Positions 23,620-35,300 of a stretch of 64,000 nt of DNA are shown piece after piece. Below the pieces are notes generated by a model. The model did not search any database. It worked only from the letters and a program-made list of their open reading frames with translations, and was not told the origin of the DNA. The position numbers were made by a program, and so were the translations under genes. The DNA comes from Mytilus edulis (lineage: Eukaryota; Mollusca; Bivalvia; Mytilida; Mytilidae). The stretch spans positions 16,133,531 to 16,197,530 of the forward strand of contig NC_092348.1 in assembly GCF_963676685.1 (NCBI RefSeq), written 5' to 3'. Each line of letters begins with the position of its first letter. Position 1 is the first letter of the stretch.

Positions 23620-26000
23620 AATCAAACCGGAGAGAAAGAGAGAGAACGATATATAATTATACAAGTATCAGTATTGGAGTACTTTATAAACTACATGCGT
23701 CCGGAGCGATTTACTCGTCTTATCTTCATCAGGAACGCTGTTGCCCTCGAGCAGCATTATTAAACAGTATTCATTGATCATTTGCTGCGGTACAATAAGT
23801 ACCATTTATGTTATTTGTAGAAGGTAGGTTTATGCTGACTAAATTGTCTATCCGACTATTGATGTGTTAAGTCTTCAAAAATATTGGTAAATTTTTAAGA
23901 ACACTCCATATCATCGGGCGTTTCCCCCTTTAAATATAAGAGGAGAACAACGACACAACATTGAAATGTAACACACACAGAAACGGACTAAGCATTAGAC
24001 AAAATCCTATGAGAATAACAAATATAACATCAAAACCAAATACATGAATTTGTGATAGATACATGTAAGTACCGTGACACGTCTTATAGTAATGTGAATT
24101 AACACTAAAAAAAAGAGAAGACAATCGACACAACGGAAACACAACGTTAAAATGTAACACACACAGAAATGAACTATAATATAACAATGGCCATATTCCT
24201 GACTTGGTACAGGACATTTTTAAAGAAAAAAATGGTGGGTTGAACCTGTTTTGTGGTATGCCAAACCTCCTTCTTTTATAACCATGTGAAATATAACATT
24301 TAAAATGGCAACACAACATTACAGGACTACAATATAAATAAGGAGAACACAATTGACAAAGAAACACACGAATAATAGCTAACAAAAGGTTTAAAATTTT
24401 AATACGCCAGAAGGGCATTTTGTCCACACAAGACTTACTAGTGACGCCCAGATAAAAGTTGTGAAAACAGATGCCTTAGCACCATATTCTTATTTTAAAA
24501 GAAGAAACAAGTTAACAAAAACCTGTCAAAAAGGAACGACAAGACTACTGCAGAACCCTCACAACTATTAGTCTCATCCACATTTTCAATCGTGTTACAA
24601 CGCCACACACTTTTTTAGTCCGTGTGTCATAACGTACAATCTATTCAAACGGTAAGCTTGATAGAACAAATATGTAACCATGGCTAGTCCATTGTCTTTT
24701 TATAGACCATGCGTCAATAATTTCGCTTATAGAAAATAGCCATCAAGGACAATTTTTAATTTGAGTTTATTGAATGAACAAAATTAATTGTTGAAAACAT
24801 TCATTTTTCTGCTAAACCCTGCTCACTTTGTCATAATGAGTTTAAATTGTATCTCAAAGAAACAATTGAACATTTATTGTTTTTACTAAGCTAAAAAAGG
24901 CAGATGGCTCATATAAATTTCAATGGCAAACAAAATGAAGCCTTAAAACACATTCTTTATCTAGCTGTATTGACCGCCGTTAGATGAAAAAAGGGTAGAT
25001 AACTCTGCATGAAAAAAATTCTTCACATCCAGTGGTCAAAACCTGTGAGTCCAATCAACTTTTGTTTCTCTTAGTTTTCGTGCATACAACAATAAAAAAA
25101 AAGAGGTTAAATTCACACTGGACTAAAAATGTAGTGGAATAAGCTATACCTATATGTATGTTTAATGGTGGAAATTGCAATATTATGTGTTGAAACTAGC
25201 CTCACAATTTTGTCACCCCGTGTAGTCCGAGATCGATTTGTTATTAATTTAAGATTTCTTATAAGAAGGTCAAATATAGCCCCATTTGCCCACAACGATT
25301 TCGTTTACAGTACAAGAGATATACTGTTCAACTTTTGTACAATTTAAGCCCGCTATATCTGGCCAAAAGTTGAGTCGTCAAATTTCAATTTGTTCATGGC
25401 TACCTTTGTATAGTCCTTTTCAATAAAAGTATGATTAAATACTTGTCAAGAATATTTATGTGTATGTTCAATTGAACATTGCATTAACATTAACAGTTAA
25501 TTTATGGCCAGGTTGATTCTGCAAATCACTAGTTTAAAAGTTGTAAAAAAAATGGGGGGGGGGGGGTAAACATTTAAAATCAAACATTAATCAAGAGTTT
25601 GTTTACTAAACAGCTTGAGATATTCATCTAAGTTTTAGTATGCAAGTCAACCATGATGCTATAGCCTGTGTACTGTTTTCATTGCCGTCACTCATCTACT
25701 TCTTGTTTACTGATACTTTGCCCATACGACTTCCCTAGAAGGCTCCATCTAGTTGATCCAATTGATGGATTTAATTTTGACTATTAAAAATTTCCAGGAG
25801 CGTTATTGGTGTTGAATCGATTGATTTAGAATTGGGCTGCGTTTAATATCGTAGCAGCTACGTAGTGCTACGTAGATTTTGACTATTGAACGTGTAGCTA
25901 TAGACTAGTTGTGACATAAATATGGTTAGCAGCTACGTAGCTGCTACGATATTGAACTCGACCTTGGTGCTTACTGTTTTAATGGTTTGTGATTTAGCTT
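23620..26000. other. non-coding DNA with family F repeat and a foldback
   Basis: 23935-24440 is a dispersed mussel repeat: ACACACACAGAAACGGAC is duplicated at two places, and CATATTCCTGACTTGGTAC is shared with 28.5 kb. A poly-G run of about 12 lies near 25555. No gene is seen; a 165-codon minus-strand frame at 23930-24427 is the antisense of the repeat. Confidence 0.55.
25841..25957. repeat. inverted repeat (foldback) around ATCGTAGCAGCTACGTAG
   Basis: Left arm 25841-25866 and right arm 25932-25957 are nearly perfect complements of about 25 bp, separated by 65 bp. The arm ends in the self-complementary CTACGTAG, which also recurs inside. Confidence 0.85.
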
Positions 26001-26001
26001 A

Positions 26002-26172
26002 ATATAAAAAAAGAAGATGTGGTATGATTGCCAATGAGACAACTCTCCACAAGAAACCAAAACGACACAGAAATTAACAATTATAGGTAACCGTACGGCT
26101 TTCAACAATGAGCAAAGCCAATATCGCATAGTCAGCTATAAAAGGCCCCGAAATGACAATGTAAACAATTGA
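26002..26172 (+). repeat. dispersed repeat family A, copy 1
   Basis: Begins around AAGAAGATGTGGTATGATTG, contains CCAATGAGACAACTCTCCAC, GTAACCGTACGGC and AGGCCCCGAAATGACAATGT. This SINE-like family recurs at least eight times in the window in both orientations. Confidence 0.9.
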
Positions 26173-26754
26173 AGTTTTCATATAAAGATTCCAGGCTAGC
26201 TGCTATTTTCGATCGGTTCATTGAATTTTTGCTTGTGTGAAAAATAAAGCTATCTGTCTGATCAAGAGAATTATTTCTTGACATCTTTACCAAACGATAT
26301 CCTGATCGAAACTAAACTAAAAAAAGACAGGTTATAAAGGTTATATCATTATCCTAGAACCCTAACTCTTAACTAAGGTGTAATAAATGAACAAAGAATA
26401 TCATATTTCCGTTTTTCTATTAATCTTTCCTTTAGATAATAGCTGTTTCTAAGTGTCAATAGCAAACCACGATTAAAGTGTTTGTTAAAGAAAAATGTAT
26501 ATATATATATCTGTTAGTCGATCAGTGAATGTTAAAAAGTCATGAATCTGCTTTTCATTCATTTTCTTTTAAAATTAGTTTCTTTATTGAAAGAGGTATA
26601 CCAATGATATAATCAACAATGCATCAGTACACACATTCCAAACATTCCACACATTCCTAAGGTTACAACATTCTTGATGACATCATTCTGACAATTGCTG
26701 GAATGTCACTTATTTGAACTATGATTGACCTCCTGTGTCCTTAGATCTTTACTC

Positions 26755-26822
26755 AATCCGGAAGTTGTTCCAGAACGTGCATAAGACTAATCCGGAAGTT
26801 GTTCCAGAACGTGCATAAGACT
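26755..26822 (+). repeat. 34-bp perfect tandem duplication
   Basis: Two identical adjacent units beginning AATCCGGAAGTTGTTCCAGA, just before the second family A copy. Confidence 0.95.
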
Positions 26823-26838
26823 ACTGCTTGTATCATAC

Positions 26839-26998
26839 TAAATATAAAAAAGAAGATGTGGTATGATTGACAATGAGACAGTTCTCCACAAGAGACCAAG
26901 ATGACACAGACATTATCATCTATAGGTAACCGTACGGCCTTCAACGGTGAGAAAGGCCCATACCACATAGTTATAGAAGGCCCCGAAATGACAATGTA
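26839..26998 (+). repeat. dispersed repeat family A, copy 2
   Basis: Same landmarks as the copy at 26002 with scattered differences; ends AGGCCCCGAAATGACAATGT. Confidence 0.9.
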
Positions 26999-27005
26999 AG
27001 TATAT

Positions 27006-27312
27006 ACTTCATCTTCATATCCCTTTATTAGGCATGTGTGTTGTAGTTAAAACAAATATATAGCTTTATGTTCAACAGTCGTCCCAATTCATTATCAGAA
27101 TCATCGTCAGCGGTTGATAGTTATATCTAAATTTATACCTGAGAATGTGGTGTTTTATACATTCTTTTGGCGTTCTCGTTTCAATGTTGTACATTTAGCT
27201 TTGAGTTGATTTCGTACTTTACTTATGATATGTTGAGAAAGGTAAATTATAAATGACAGTATTTTAACTACTAGATGTCTAGTTTGTTACTGTTGTCATT
27301 GACGTATATTAA
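27006..27312 (+). repeat. dispersed repeat family G, copy 2 (uninterrupted)
   Basis: Matches 8738-9358 but lacks the 305-bp insertion, so it documents the pre-insertion structure. Confidence 0.85.
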
Positions 27313-27934
27313 ACATCGGCTTAGAGGATGTTCGCTTGTCATGTTTTATTTTTTTTCTTCAAATTTTCGAAATCCTCTGGTTTTATTCATTTCAATGCTT
27401 GAAAAAAAATGCCAGTTGATCTGCATTTTTCTTTTTATAAATTTTATATAATTTTATAAATGTGTAATTCTGTACATTTTGTATGAAACGCAGAAGCCCT
27501 TCATTTTAAAAATGTACACACGGTCAACTCTTTTACACTCCTATGGAGTTTCAAAAATAAGCATTCAATATTTATAATTACATTTTTTAGCTAGGATCAT
27601 GAAAACACGATTCTATCAAGTTTTTCTATAATTTACCTGACTGTGTTGTACTTTATTGTGGGACCTCGTGTCATCTTCATTGTGTAATGAATGTTACTTT
27701 CAAAAGGACGCGAAATTGATGTTAGCCAATTGAAATAACTGTATCAGAATAAAACATATATCTAATGTAATTGTTTAAGAGTAAAAACACTGGAACAAAC
27801 ATAATTGAGTTGAGTAGTTTCTTTGTTTATACAAAATCTATTTCATAATTGATATTAAGCGACAGTTTCGAAATGCTATATATTTATTTTGTCGAATTCA
27901 CTCAAAGGTAAAAACAAAATTCTCAATTTTGCAG

Positions 27935-28147
27935 GGTTATTATCCAGGATATTATTCACCATACAACAATGGTTACCATGGTTATAACGGATACACAGGA
28001 TATCACGGAAATTATGGTGGAATAAAGGCTGGAATAACGGTCTCTAGGGAGGACCATACGGAAACAAGGGCTACATCTATCATGGTTACAGAAATAATAA
28101 AGCTATCAAAATTGATATCAGTGATAAAAACAAAAAGTTTTATTTAA
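27935..28147 (+). pseudogene. broken Gly/Tyr/Asn-rich exon, foot-protein-like
   Basis: After an acceptor TTTTGCAG (27931-27934) the frame reads GYYPGYYSPYNNGYHGYNG and more, rich in Gly, Tyr, Asn and His. Then a frame change occurs near 28020. In the other frame NKGWNNGL, a stop and GGPYGNKGYIYHGY continue the same composition. GY-rich repeats with a KGWNNG core resemble mussel foot protein 3 mature sequence as I remember it. The phase of the acceptor does not fit the phase-1 leader exons in this window, so it is probably a dead exon. Other GY-rich secreted matrix proteins are possible. Confidence 0.5.
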
Positions 28148-29120
28148 TGTTTCCTCTTAATTACTTGTTGTCTGTGGCCATCCTTTGTTTTGGTGTTGTG
28201 CATTGGTTTGCACAGAGCTTTTTGTGTAGAAAAATATCTAAACCCTTTCCTTGAAAAAAATCAAACTATAACTTTTTAAACATAATCACAATCACGATAT
28301 AGGAAAAAAGATAGCATTTTTCATAAACATGTTAAAGTTTGACAAATAATATTTTATCAAAGTTACAGTGAGTGCATATAAAAAGTAAAATAACAATACC
28401 TAACTCCGTGGAAAATTCAAAACGAAAAGCGCATAACCAAATGGCAAAATAAAAAGCTTAAACACATCGATAATAGAATCAGATAACTACTGCCATATTC
28501 CTGACCTGGTACCGGCCTTTTCTTATGTGAAAAATGGTGGATTACAACTGGTTTTATAGCTAGCTAAACCTCTCACTTGTATGACAGTCGCATCGAGTTC
28601 CATTTTATTGACAATTATGTGTGAACAAAATAAACAGACATAACAGGTAAAAATGTCACAAATAAAGGTACGACAGTCAACATTGTGTTTTAATTTTTAT
28701 CCCTATAAAAACAAACAGATATGTCAAATAGTATGTGAAATTTTCACTGTAGTATTGGACAGAATAAAAGTTTACGTATGAAATATAGTTCTTTATTTAA
28801 AACAAAGATAGATTCTGCACATTTTTTTGAAAAAAGCCAATCAAAGTTCACAAAGGATAACGGGAGAAAAACGATGGCTGTATTACTCTTACATGTATAT
28901 ATTAACAGTTATGCGGTGTTTTTATGTTAGTTGGTTTTTTCGTCGTACCGATCTTTTGAGTAATTTTTCAGCGAATTTTAACTGATTTTTACAATTTGTT
29001 TCTATGTTGTGCTCAATGTTTTTCAACGCAACCAAACTCCATTATCACCGACCATATTATTACTAATTAGTATGTGTAACTGGTAAGGCAGGATTTGGAA
29101 AAAAATACTACTGAATTAAT
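28148..29120. other. non-coding DNA with family F repeat
   Basis: 28390-28600 holds a dispersed repeat with GCCATATTCCTGACCTGGTA, AATGGTGGATTACAACTGG and TAGCTAGCTA. The rest is AT-rich spacer up to the 3' end of the SLC16-like gene. Confidence 0.55.
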
Positions 29121-29126
29121 TTTATT
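29121..29126 (-). promoter_or_regulatory. polyadenylation signal of SLC16-like gene
   Basis: AATAAA on the minus strand about 16 bases after the TAG stop at 29142-29144. Confidence 0.6.
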
Positions 29127-29141
29127 TACTTTTCATCGGTC

Positions 29142-29377
29142 CTAACTAACAGTGTTATTAGTTAGATCATGAATGGTATGATTTTCATTATACAAGCAGA
29201 TACTTTCTTCTATTTCAACTTCATGATTTTCTAGATTGTTGTCATGTTCTTTAAAGTTAAAACACCAAATACGTTCAACCAAGGGCACCATGAGGCAGGA
29301 TAAAAACGACAAAATACTGAGAACACCAGTAAAGTAGTAGGATGCGGACCAGGAACCAGTTGTATCATCTAACCAAC
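29142..29377 (-). CDS. SLC16-like exon 5 (last helices and tail)
   Basis: 236 bases after acceptor TTTTGCAG. Encodes GWLDDTTGSWSASYYFTGVL, the last hydrophobic segment, then an acidic tail ending TNNTVS before TAG. Confidence 0.85.
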
Positions 29378-32300
29378 CTGCAAAAAATACGTTACATAAA
29401 AGTATTTGTGTTCGTCTTCTGTGTAAAATAGCATTATATAGATATTCAGATCGTCTAAAGAAAACAGTACTCGATAAACAATACTAGTATGTTTAATGAT
29501 TTTGTTATCAAGGATTATTATGCAATTTCTTCATACGTTTCGCCAACTTTCAACCAAGGACTGAAGCTCATCAACTCAGCAATCAAAAATCGGGAAAGTC
29601 CGGAGAGCCGAAAACCTTGCTTCGGAAGTTGACGTTTTACGTGACTGTCACGAATATGTCAACCGATGTACTGGTACTCGTAATTAGTGACATGTTTTCA
29701 CGTTGTTATATATCTAGATTACAGTCGTCTGATCTCAACATTTACTGATTATGTCCTAATCCGAATTGCGTTGTTTTGTCCGAGTGTGGATTAGCACGAC
29801 AGTTGACCCATATAAAGAGCGATGGCCTTACCCCCTTGAGACGCACGCGGTCTCGCTTCTTTTGAAGTTCCTGTTATTTCCTCTTGTTTAGTTTTTAACT
29901 TTTATATGTATCTTACGAATGGATTTATTAGATTTTAATATCAATAAACAAATATTACCGCGAATTTATAAATTATCTCTTGTAGACAGTAGACCGAGTA
30001 TTACTCGAAAGGGTCATATGAACTCTCATAAACTTGAGAATGGAAATGGGGAATGTGTCTAAGCGACAACAACCCGACCATAGAGCATGCATTCTGATAC
30101 CTTGTAGTAATACAGTTTTCTTTATTTCTATTGTATCGTGAGGTTGTAGTATTCATAGAAATGTGACAGCGCAATCTTTAGAAAATTTCGTTTGATATGT
30201 GTTTCATAAGGTTACTTTGAATAATGCAAGTTTAATGATCACATTAATCTTATTACAAAAGTAAAACGTTTTGACAGGCTGCATACCCTCATCTAACTTT
30301 TGACCTTACTACAATCCTTTTAACTAAAGAAAGGAACAGTAAAAAATGAATGTCTTATTATCAACACAATGTAATGCAGAAAATTACAAATCGAAATAGG
30401 GAATCTGTCAAAGACCCAACAATCAGACCAAATGCATTAGGTTTTTTTCTATCGCTTTTGACTACTATTTGACACATTTCCCATTTCCATTCTCAATTTT
30501 AAATACTTACCGGAAAACGGTTGGCTTATACAAAAAGCAGTAGCATTTATTAACGACATCAATCCAAAAGCTGGAGAATAATTCTTTATACCAATACAGT
30601 CAATAATAAGGACACCCATTAAACTCCAAAATGATCCCGAGAATGATCCCACAATTACGGCATATGTATATATCGCTGGTAGATACGGCAAAAACGGCAT
30701 GCAGAAAGGTGTCAAACCACTCACAAAAGAACACATCATGAAAAGGTGAACACGTTTAACAATATTTAAGTCAGCAAACCATCCTAGGAATGCTCGTGCA
30801 AATATTTCAGATGCACCTACTAATGAGACTGCTACAGTTATACTCTCTTTACCGAATCCCAATGCTCTAGTTTGTGCAGGTAAAATTAATCCATTAGATG
30901 CAAAATTAGCTACTTGTAGAAACATTGCCATTAGGTAAATGGTAAATTTCGGATTTCGAAAAAGTGATGGCTTAAACATTCTCATAAGAATTTTACGAAA
31001 AGAACTACAAACATTAATATCTGGTTTGCGTTTCATTATAGCGTGGTTTTCTGCAGATTTCTTCTGGTACGGAAAATGAGCGGGTTGTATAAGAAACAGA
31101 GAAGCAGCACAGGTGTGAAAATAAATTCCTCCCATAATTAGAAATGTTCCATTGAGACCATATGTGTCAACTAACAGTCTTATAAGATATGGAAATAAAA
31201 ACGCTCCTATCCCACTAACGGATACAACAATTCCATTAGCTAAACTCCTCCTTTTTTCAAAGTAAAAGCTTACAATAGTTGTCGAAGGAGCAAACATGAG
31301 TCCATATCCAGTTCCTAAAAAAAGTTGAAAAAAGATAACAATTGTATTACTATAACATGTCTTGAAGGCCGTATGGTGACCTTTAGTTGTTAAATTCTGT
31401 GTCATTTTGGTCTCTTGGTGGAGAGCTGTCTCATTGGCAATCATACCACATCTTCCTTTTTATACTTATACAAGCCAGGGATTTTTACACTTTATATTTT
31501 TTCTAATAACTTGGATTATGGTACATATATAATTTGATATCCTATATATGCACAGCAATATTATTCAAAATAAAGTTTAAAAATTAAAAACAAACATACA
31601 AACAGAATGAGAAAAAGAAAGCACTCAAGTATAAAATCTTTGTTAAAGTGAACACAGAAAATAAAAGATTTTATAATCCAAAATGTTCCCCAGTTTTCCG
31701 CCATAAGACTTAGACATTATGCTAACTATATGGTTCATATAATATGTATATATGATTAAAAGTATTTACCTGAAATTATCCCATACGTTATATAAAGAAA
31801 CTCCATTCTTGTAACGAAAGCACTCGCTGTGTATCCAATTAGATTTACGATACTTCCAATAACCATTATAAAACGATATGTATAAATTTCCCCAAGATAA
31901 TTAGAAATAGGCCCTGCAAATACATTACAATATGCTTAAATTATTGATTACTAATAAATCTAAATAAGTTCTTTTCTATTCATTTAAGTTTTTTGTTATG
32001 CGTGCGATTCCTCTAAATACCGTTACAACTATTTTGTGTTGATCATTAACTGTGGTGACACAGGTGTCGGGCATTTATTTTGCAAAAAAAACTTGTCCAT
32101 GCATAGGGCTTGATCCTTGTATGGAAAACTATTTTGAGCCTTTCTTTATAGTTCATCAACGGCATGACACTGGCGAGTGAAATCTTGCAGTCGTGATTTT
32201 TTTATCTACATATTGTTACGATTTAGTGATCGTATTATTAAATTAATGGATCTCGTGTTATCCATAGTTTACAGTAGTAATTTTATGAGTCAGCTGTTTT

Positions 32301-35300
32301 TGTTTACGTTTTCGCAACGCTATTTTTTACGATGGAATGTCACCTCGTACAGAATATTCCCGGTTGGTTGGCATGTATTTCAATGATACATGATGCGATA
32401 ATGTGTTTACCTTATTTGCTCATTTATTTTCTTAATGTAATAACTTGTGTTTTAGCCGTAATCGTCTAAATACCAGCAGTGCCATAGTTTATTTACAAGA
32501 GAAGCCATATTTATTTGTGTATTGGCGGTCTGCAACACGAGATTGCCTGTGAACATAACAAACGTTTTGATTGGTCAATCCACTGACGGGAAAATTATAA
32601 ATAGAAGGTTGACGAAACAAACTTTAGATTTATTCTCATCGTCTGCAAGAGCAGTCAACATTTTAGTCGCAATATAAATTTAGTCAACCTAAATTAATCC
32701 AAATGTCTGAACCAAAGTCAACCATTAGTATGGTACGCAGGTTTTAATTGTTTTAAGAAAACTAAACCTTCTTACACATGGCAATTGTTTGTTTTGAAGA
32801 AGAAGAAGACGACCTTCGACCTACGGGAAAGTCCCGTCAGCTGTCGTTCCACTTAGTCAACTTTCTATAAATACGATGAGAGAGGTTTTCTGGAAATCTA
32901 CTTTCACTTTAGCAGAGAGAAACCTTTATGAGATGATTACGGCAAATTGTATATAAATATAAATGTATGTTTTTATGATCAATTGTAAATATTTGATTAT
33001 ATAGATGTTATATAAAATGCATCTGAACTTTATACCTGACTTAGTTATTATTTCAACCATATACCAACTCAAAGGATCCATGCAAATTATGTTCGATCGA
33101 GCCTCCTTATTCATTTAAACTTACCACTCGGTTTAAGGGGCGAAATCGTTACATTGGTGTCAGAAGTGGGATTCTATTAACTTTGAATTTGGTGGTTGAA
33201 ATAAATAACTTATAAATTATACTAAAGAAGCTTTAGTATATTTACCTGATGTTAAACTATTTCACTAAATTTTTATAATAAGGATTATTTTTATAATAAG
33301 GATTATTAAAATTTTAGTACATTATGGATGATTCTGGAGAAGTAATTATAGCTATAAATCATTCTTTCCAAGAGGAAAATGATGGGGAAATTACCATTCC
33401 TTTAAATGAACAGAAGGTTGATAGTGTTGACTATGCAGGGCAGACAATAAGCCATGATAAAGAACAAAACTTATTTATGAAGGAATTAAGAAACCTTAAA
33501 AGTTTATTTCATAACCAATTAGGGGAGATAACCCATGAGTTTTCTAATTGTCAAAAAGAAGTTATCATTGCTGTAAATCAGATAAAAAGAGATTTTCAAG
33601 AGGAAATTTCTTGTATTAAAGACCGCATAAGCAAAATTGAAGATGCTGTATATGAAAACAAGAGAAATATTTCTACCAATTATAAAATGATTGAACAAAA
33701 TAAAGATTTAGTAAATTACAATAATCACATGAGTGACATTGTAAACACTGAAAACAAATCTAAAGGTGATGGGCAAGCAGTTCCTGATGAAGCTAATCAG
33801 ACAAGTCAAAATACAGAAAAACAACAACAAAACACAGATGATATTTATTCATTTAATAAAGATAAAATGTATAATATAAATCAAAACTATGCTGTACTGG
33901 ATAGACCCAAGGTTCCAAGATTGACCAATTCCCATACCCATTTACCCAAGTCTAGTAATGTAACCATGAAGCCACAGTTGTATGAGGGAGATGAAGATTT
34001 AGATGAATATTTAGCTCAATTTGAAATTTTAGCTGAAATAAACGGTTGGAATTATGCAACCAAATCATTATATTTGGCTGGTAGTTTAAAAGGGGGAGCA
34101 AGAGCTCTTTTAAATGAACTAGATAAGGAATCTAGGAAAGATTATAATAGCTTAGTAAAAGTTTTGGACAATAGATATGGTTCAGCTGAGAAATCAGAAC
34201 TTTTTAGGGCAAAACTTCAGACCCGTATGAGAGGTAAAGAAGAAAGTTTACCTGAGTTAGCTCAGTCAATTAAGAAATTGACTAGGCAAGCTTATCCAAG
34301 TGCCCAATCCACAATAACTAGTGTATTAGCACTAGAACATTTTATAGATGCTTTACAAGATGCTGATTTAAGACTAAGACTTAGGGAATCTAACCCTAAA
34401 TCCATACATGAAGCAGAAACACTAGCTGTTAGGCTAGAGACGTTAAAGTTAGCAGAGAGACAAAAAGGGAGGATGGTTAGACAGGCAGATTCAGTTCAGA
34501 CTAATGCTAAATTTAATACAGAATTGAATGATGACAAGGGGGAAGATTTAAAATCCTTAAAAAATGAATTGAGTGATTTTAAAAGAGAAATGATCTCATT
34601 GTCCAGAAATATAAAGGGTATGTCCCAAAACCAAAATAGGAACCAAGGGGGAGGTAACCAGCAGAGGAACTATCAGAATGGTCAGAAAGGGTATAATAAC
34701 CAGAATAAGAATTTTGGTCAGGGCAATAGAAATTTTAACCAGAGAAATAATAATTTTGGTCAGAATCAGAATAATTATAATCAACAGGGAAACCAGTTGA
34801 GGTCGGACTCAGGGGTCGGAGCCAGGCCGGGACAGAATGGCCCAAGTCGATAAAGATAAATGAATCTTTGGCAAATAACGAGGGATTATTTGTCAGAGCT
34901 AAAATTAATGATAAATGTTTAGCTTTTCTTGTGGATACTGGAGCAAATGTTACTATTTTAAGTAAGAAATTTATTGATGAAATAAATCCCTCATTACTTC
35001 CAAAAATGAATCCTGTAAATATTAATTTAATTACTGCTACTGGTGATAGTTCACCATTTATAGGACAAATTGATGTTGAGATTTGTTTTGGAGATCATAT
35101 TTATCACCACAATGTTTTAGTGGCTGATATTTCCAATGAAGGTATCATTGGAATGGATTTTCTTGTGACTCATGACTGTGATGTCTTGTTAAGTCAAAAT
35201 AAGTTGAAGATTAAAGGGGAGATAATTCAATGTTATCATTATGCAAGCAGTGCTAAATCTTGTTATAGAGTGGCTATGCAAGAGACAGTAGATGTGCCTC

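Noticed and set aside
23930-24427. 165-codon minus-strand frame
   Set aside because: Antisense of a dispersed repeat, containing internally repeated SPFLCVLHFNVV-type stretches that reflect the repeat itself.
31315-31444. N-terminal extension of the SLC16 exon 4 frame with a Met
   Set aside because: It is intron plus family A repeat; the splice acceptor at 31315-31316 and phase match with exon 3 exclude it.
32926-33114. 62-codon minus-strand frame, repeated at 39735-39923
   Set aside because: It lies wholly inside both LTRs, so it is duplicated only because the LTR is; no domain and no start context.
34868-34870. TTG as true start of pol
   Set aside because: The pol frame is open upstream to 34781, overlapping gag at a GGGAAAC site, so frameshifting is the simpler explanation.
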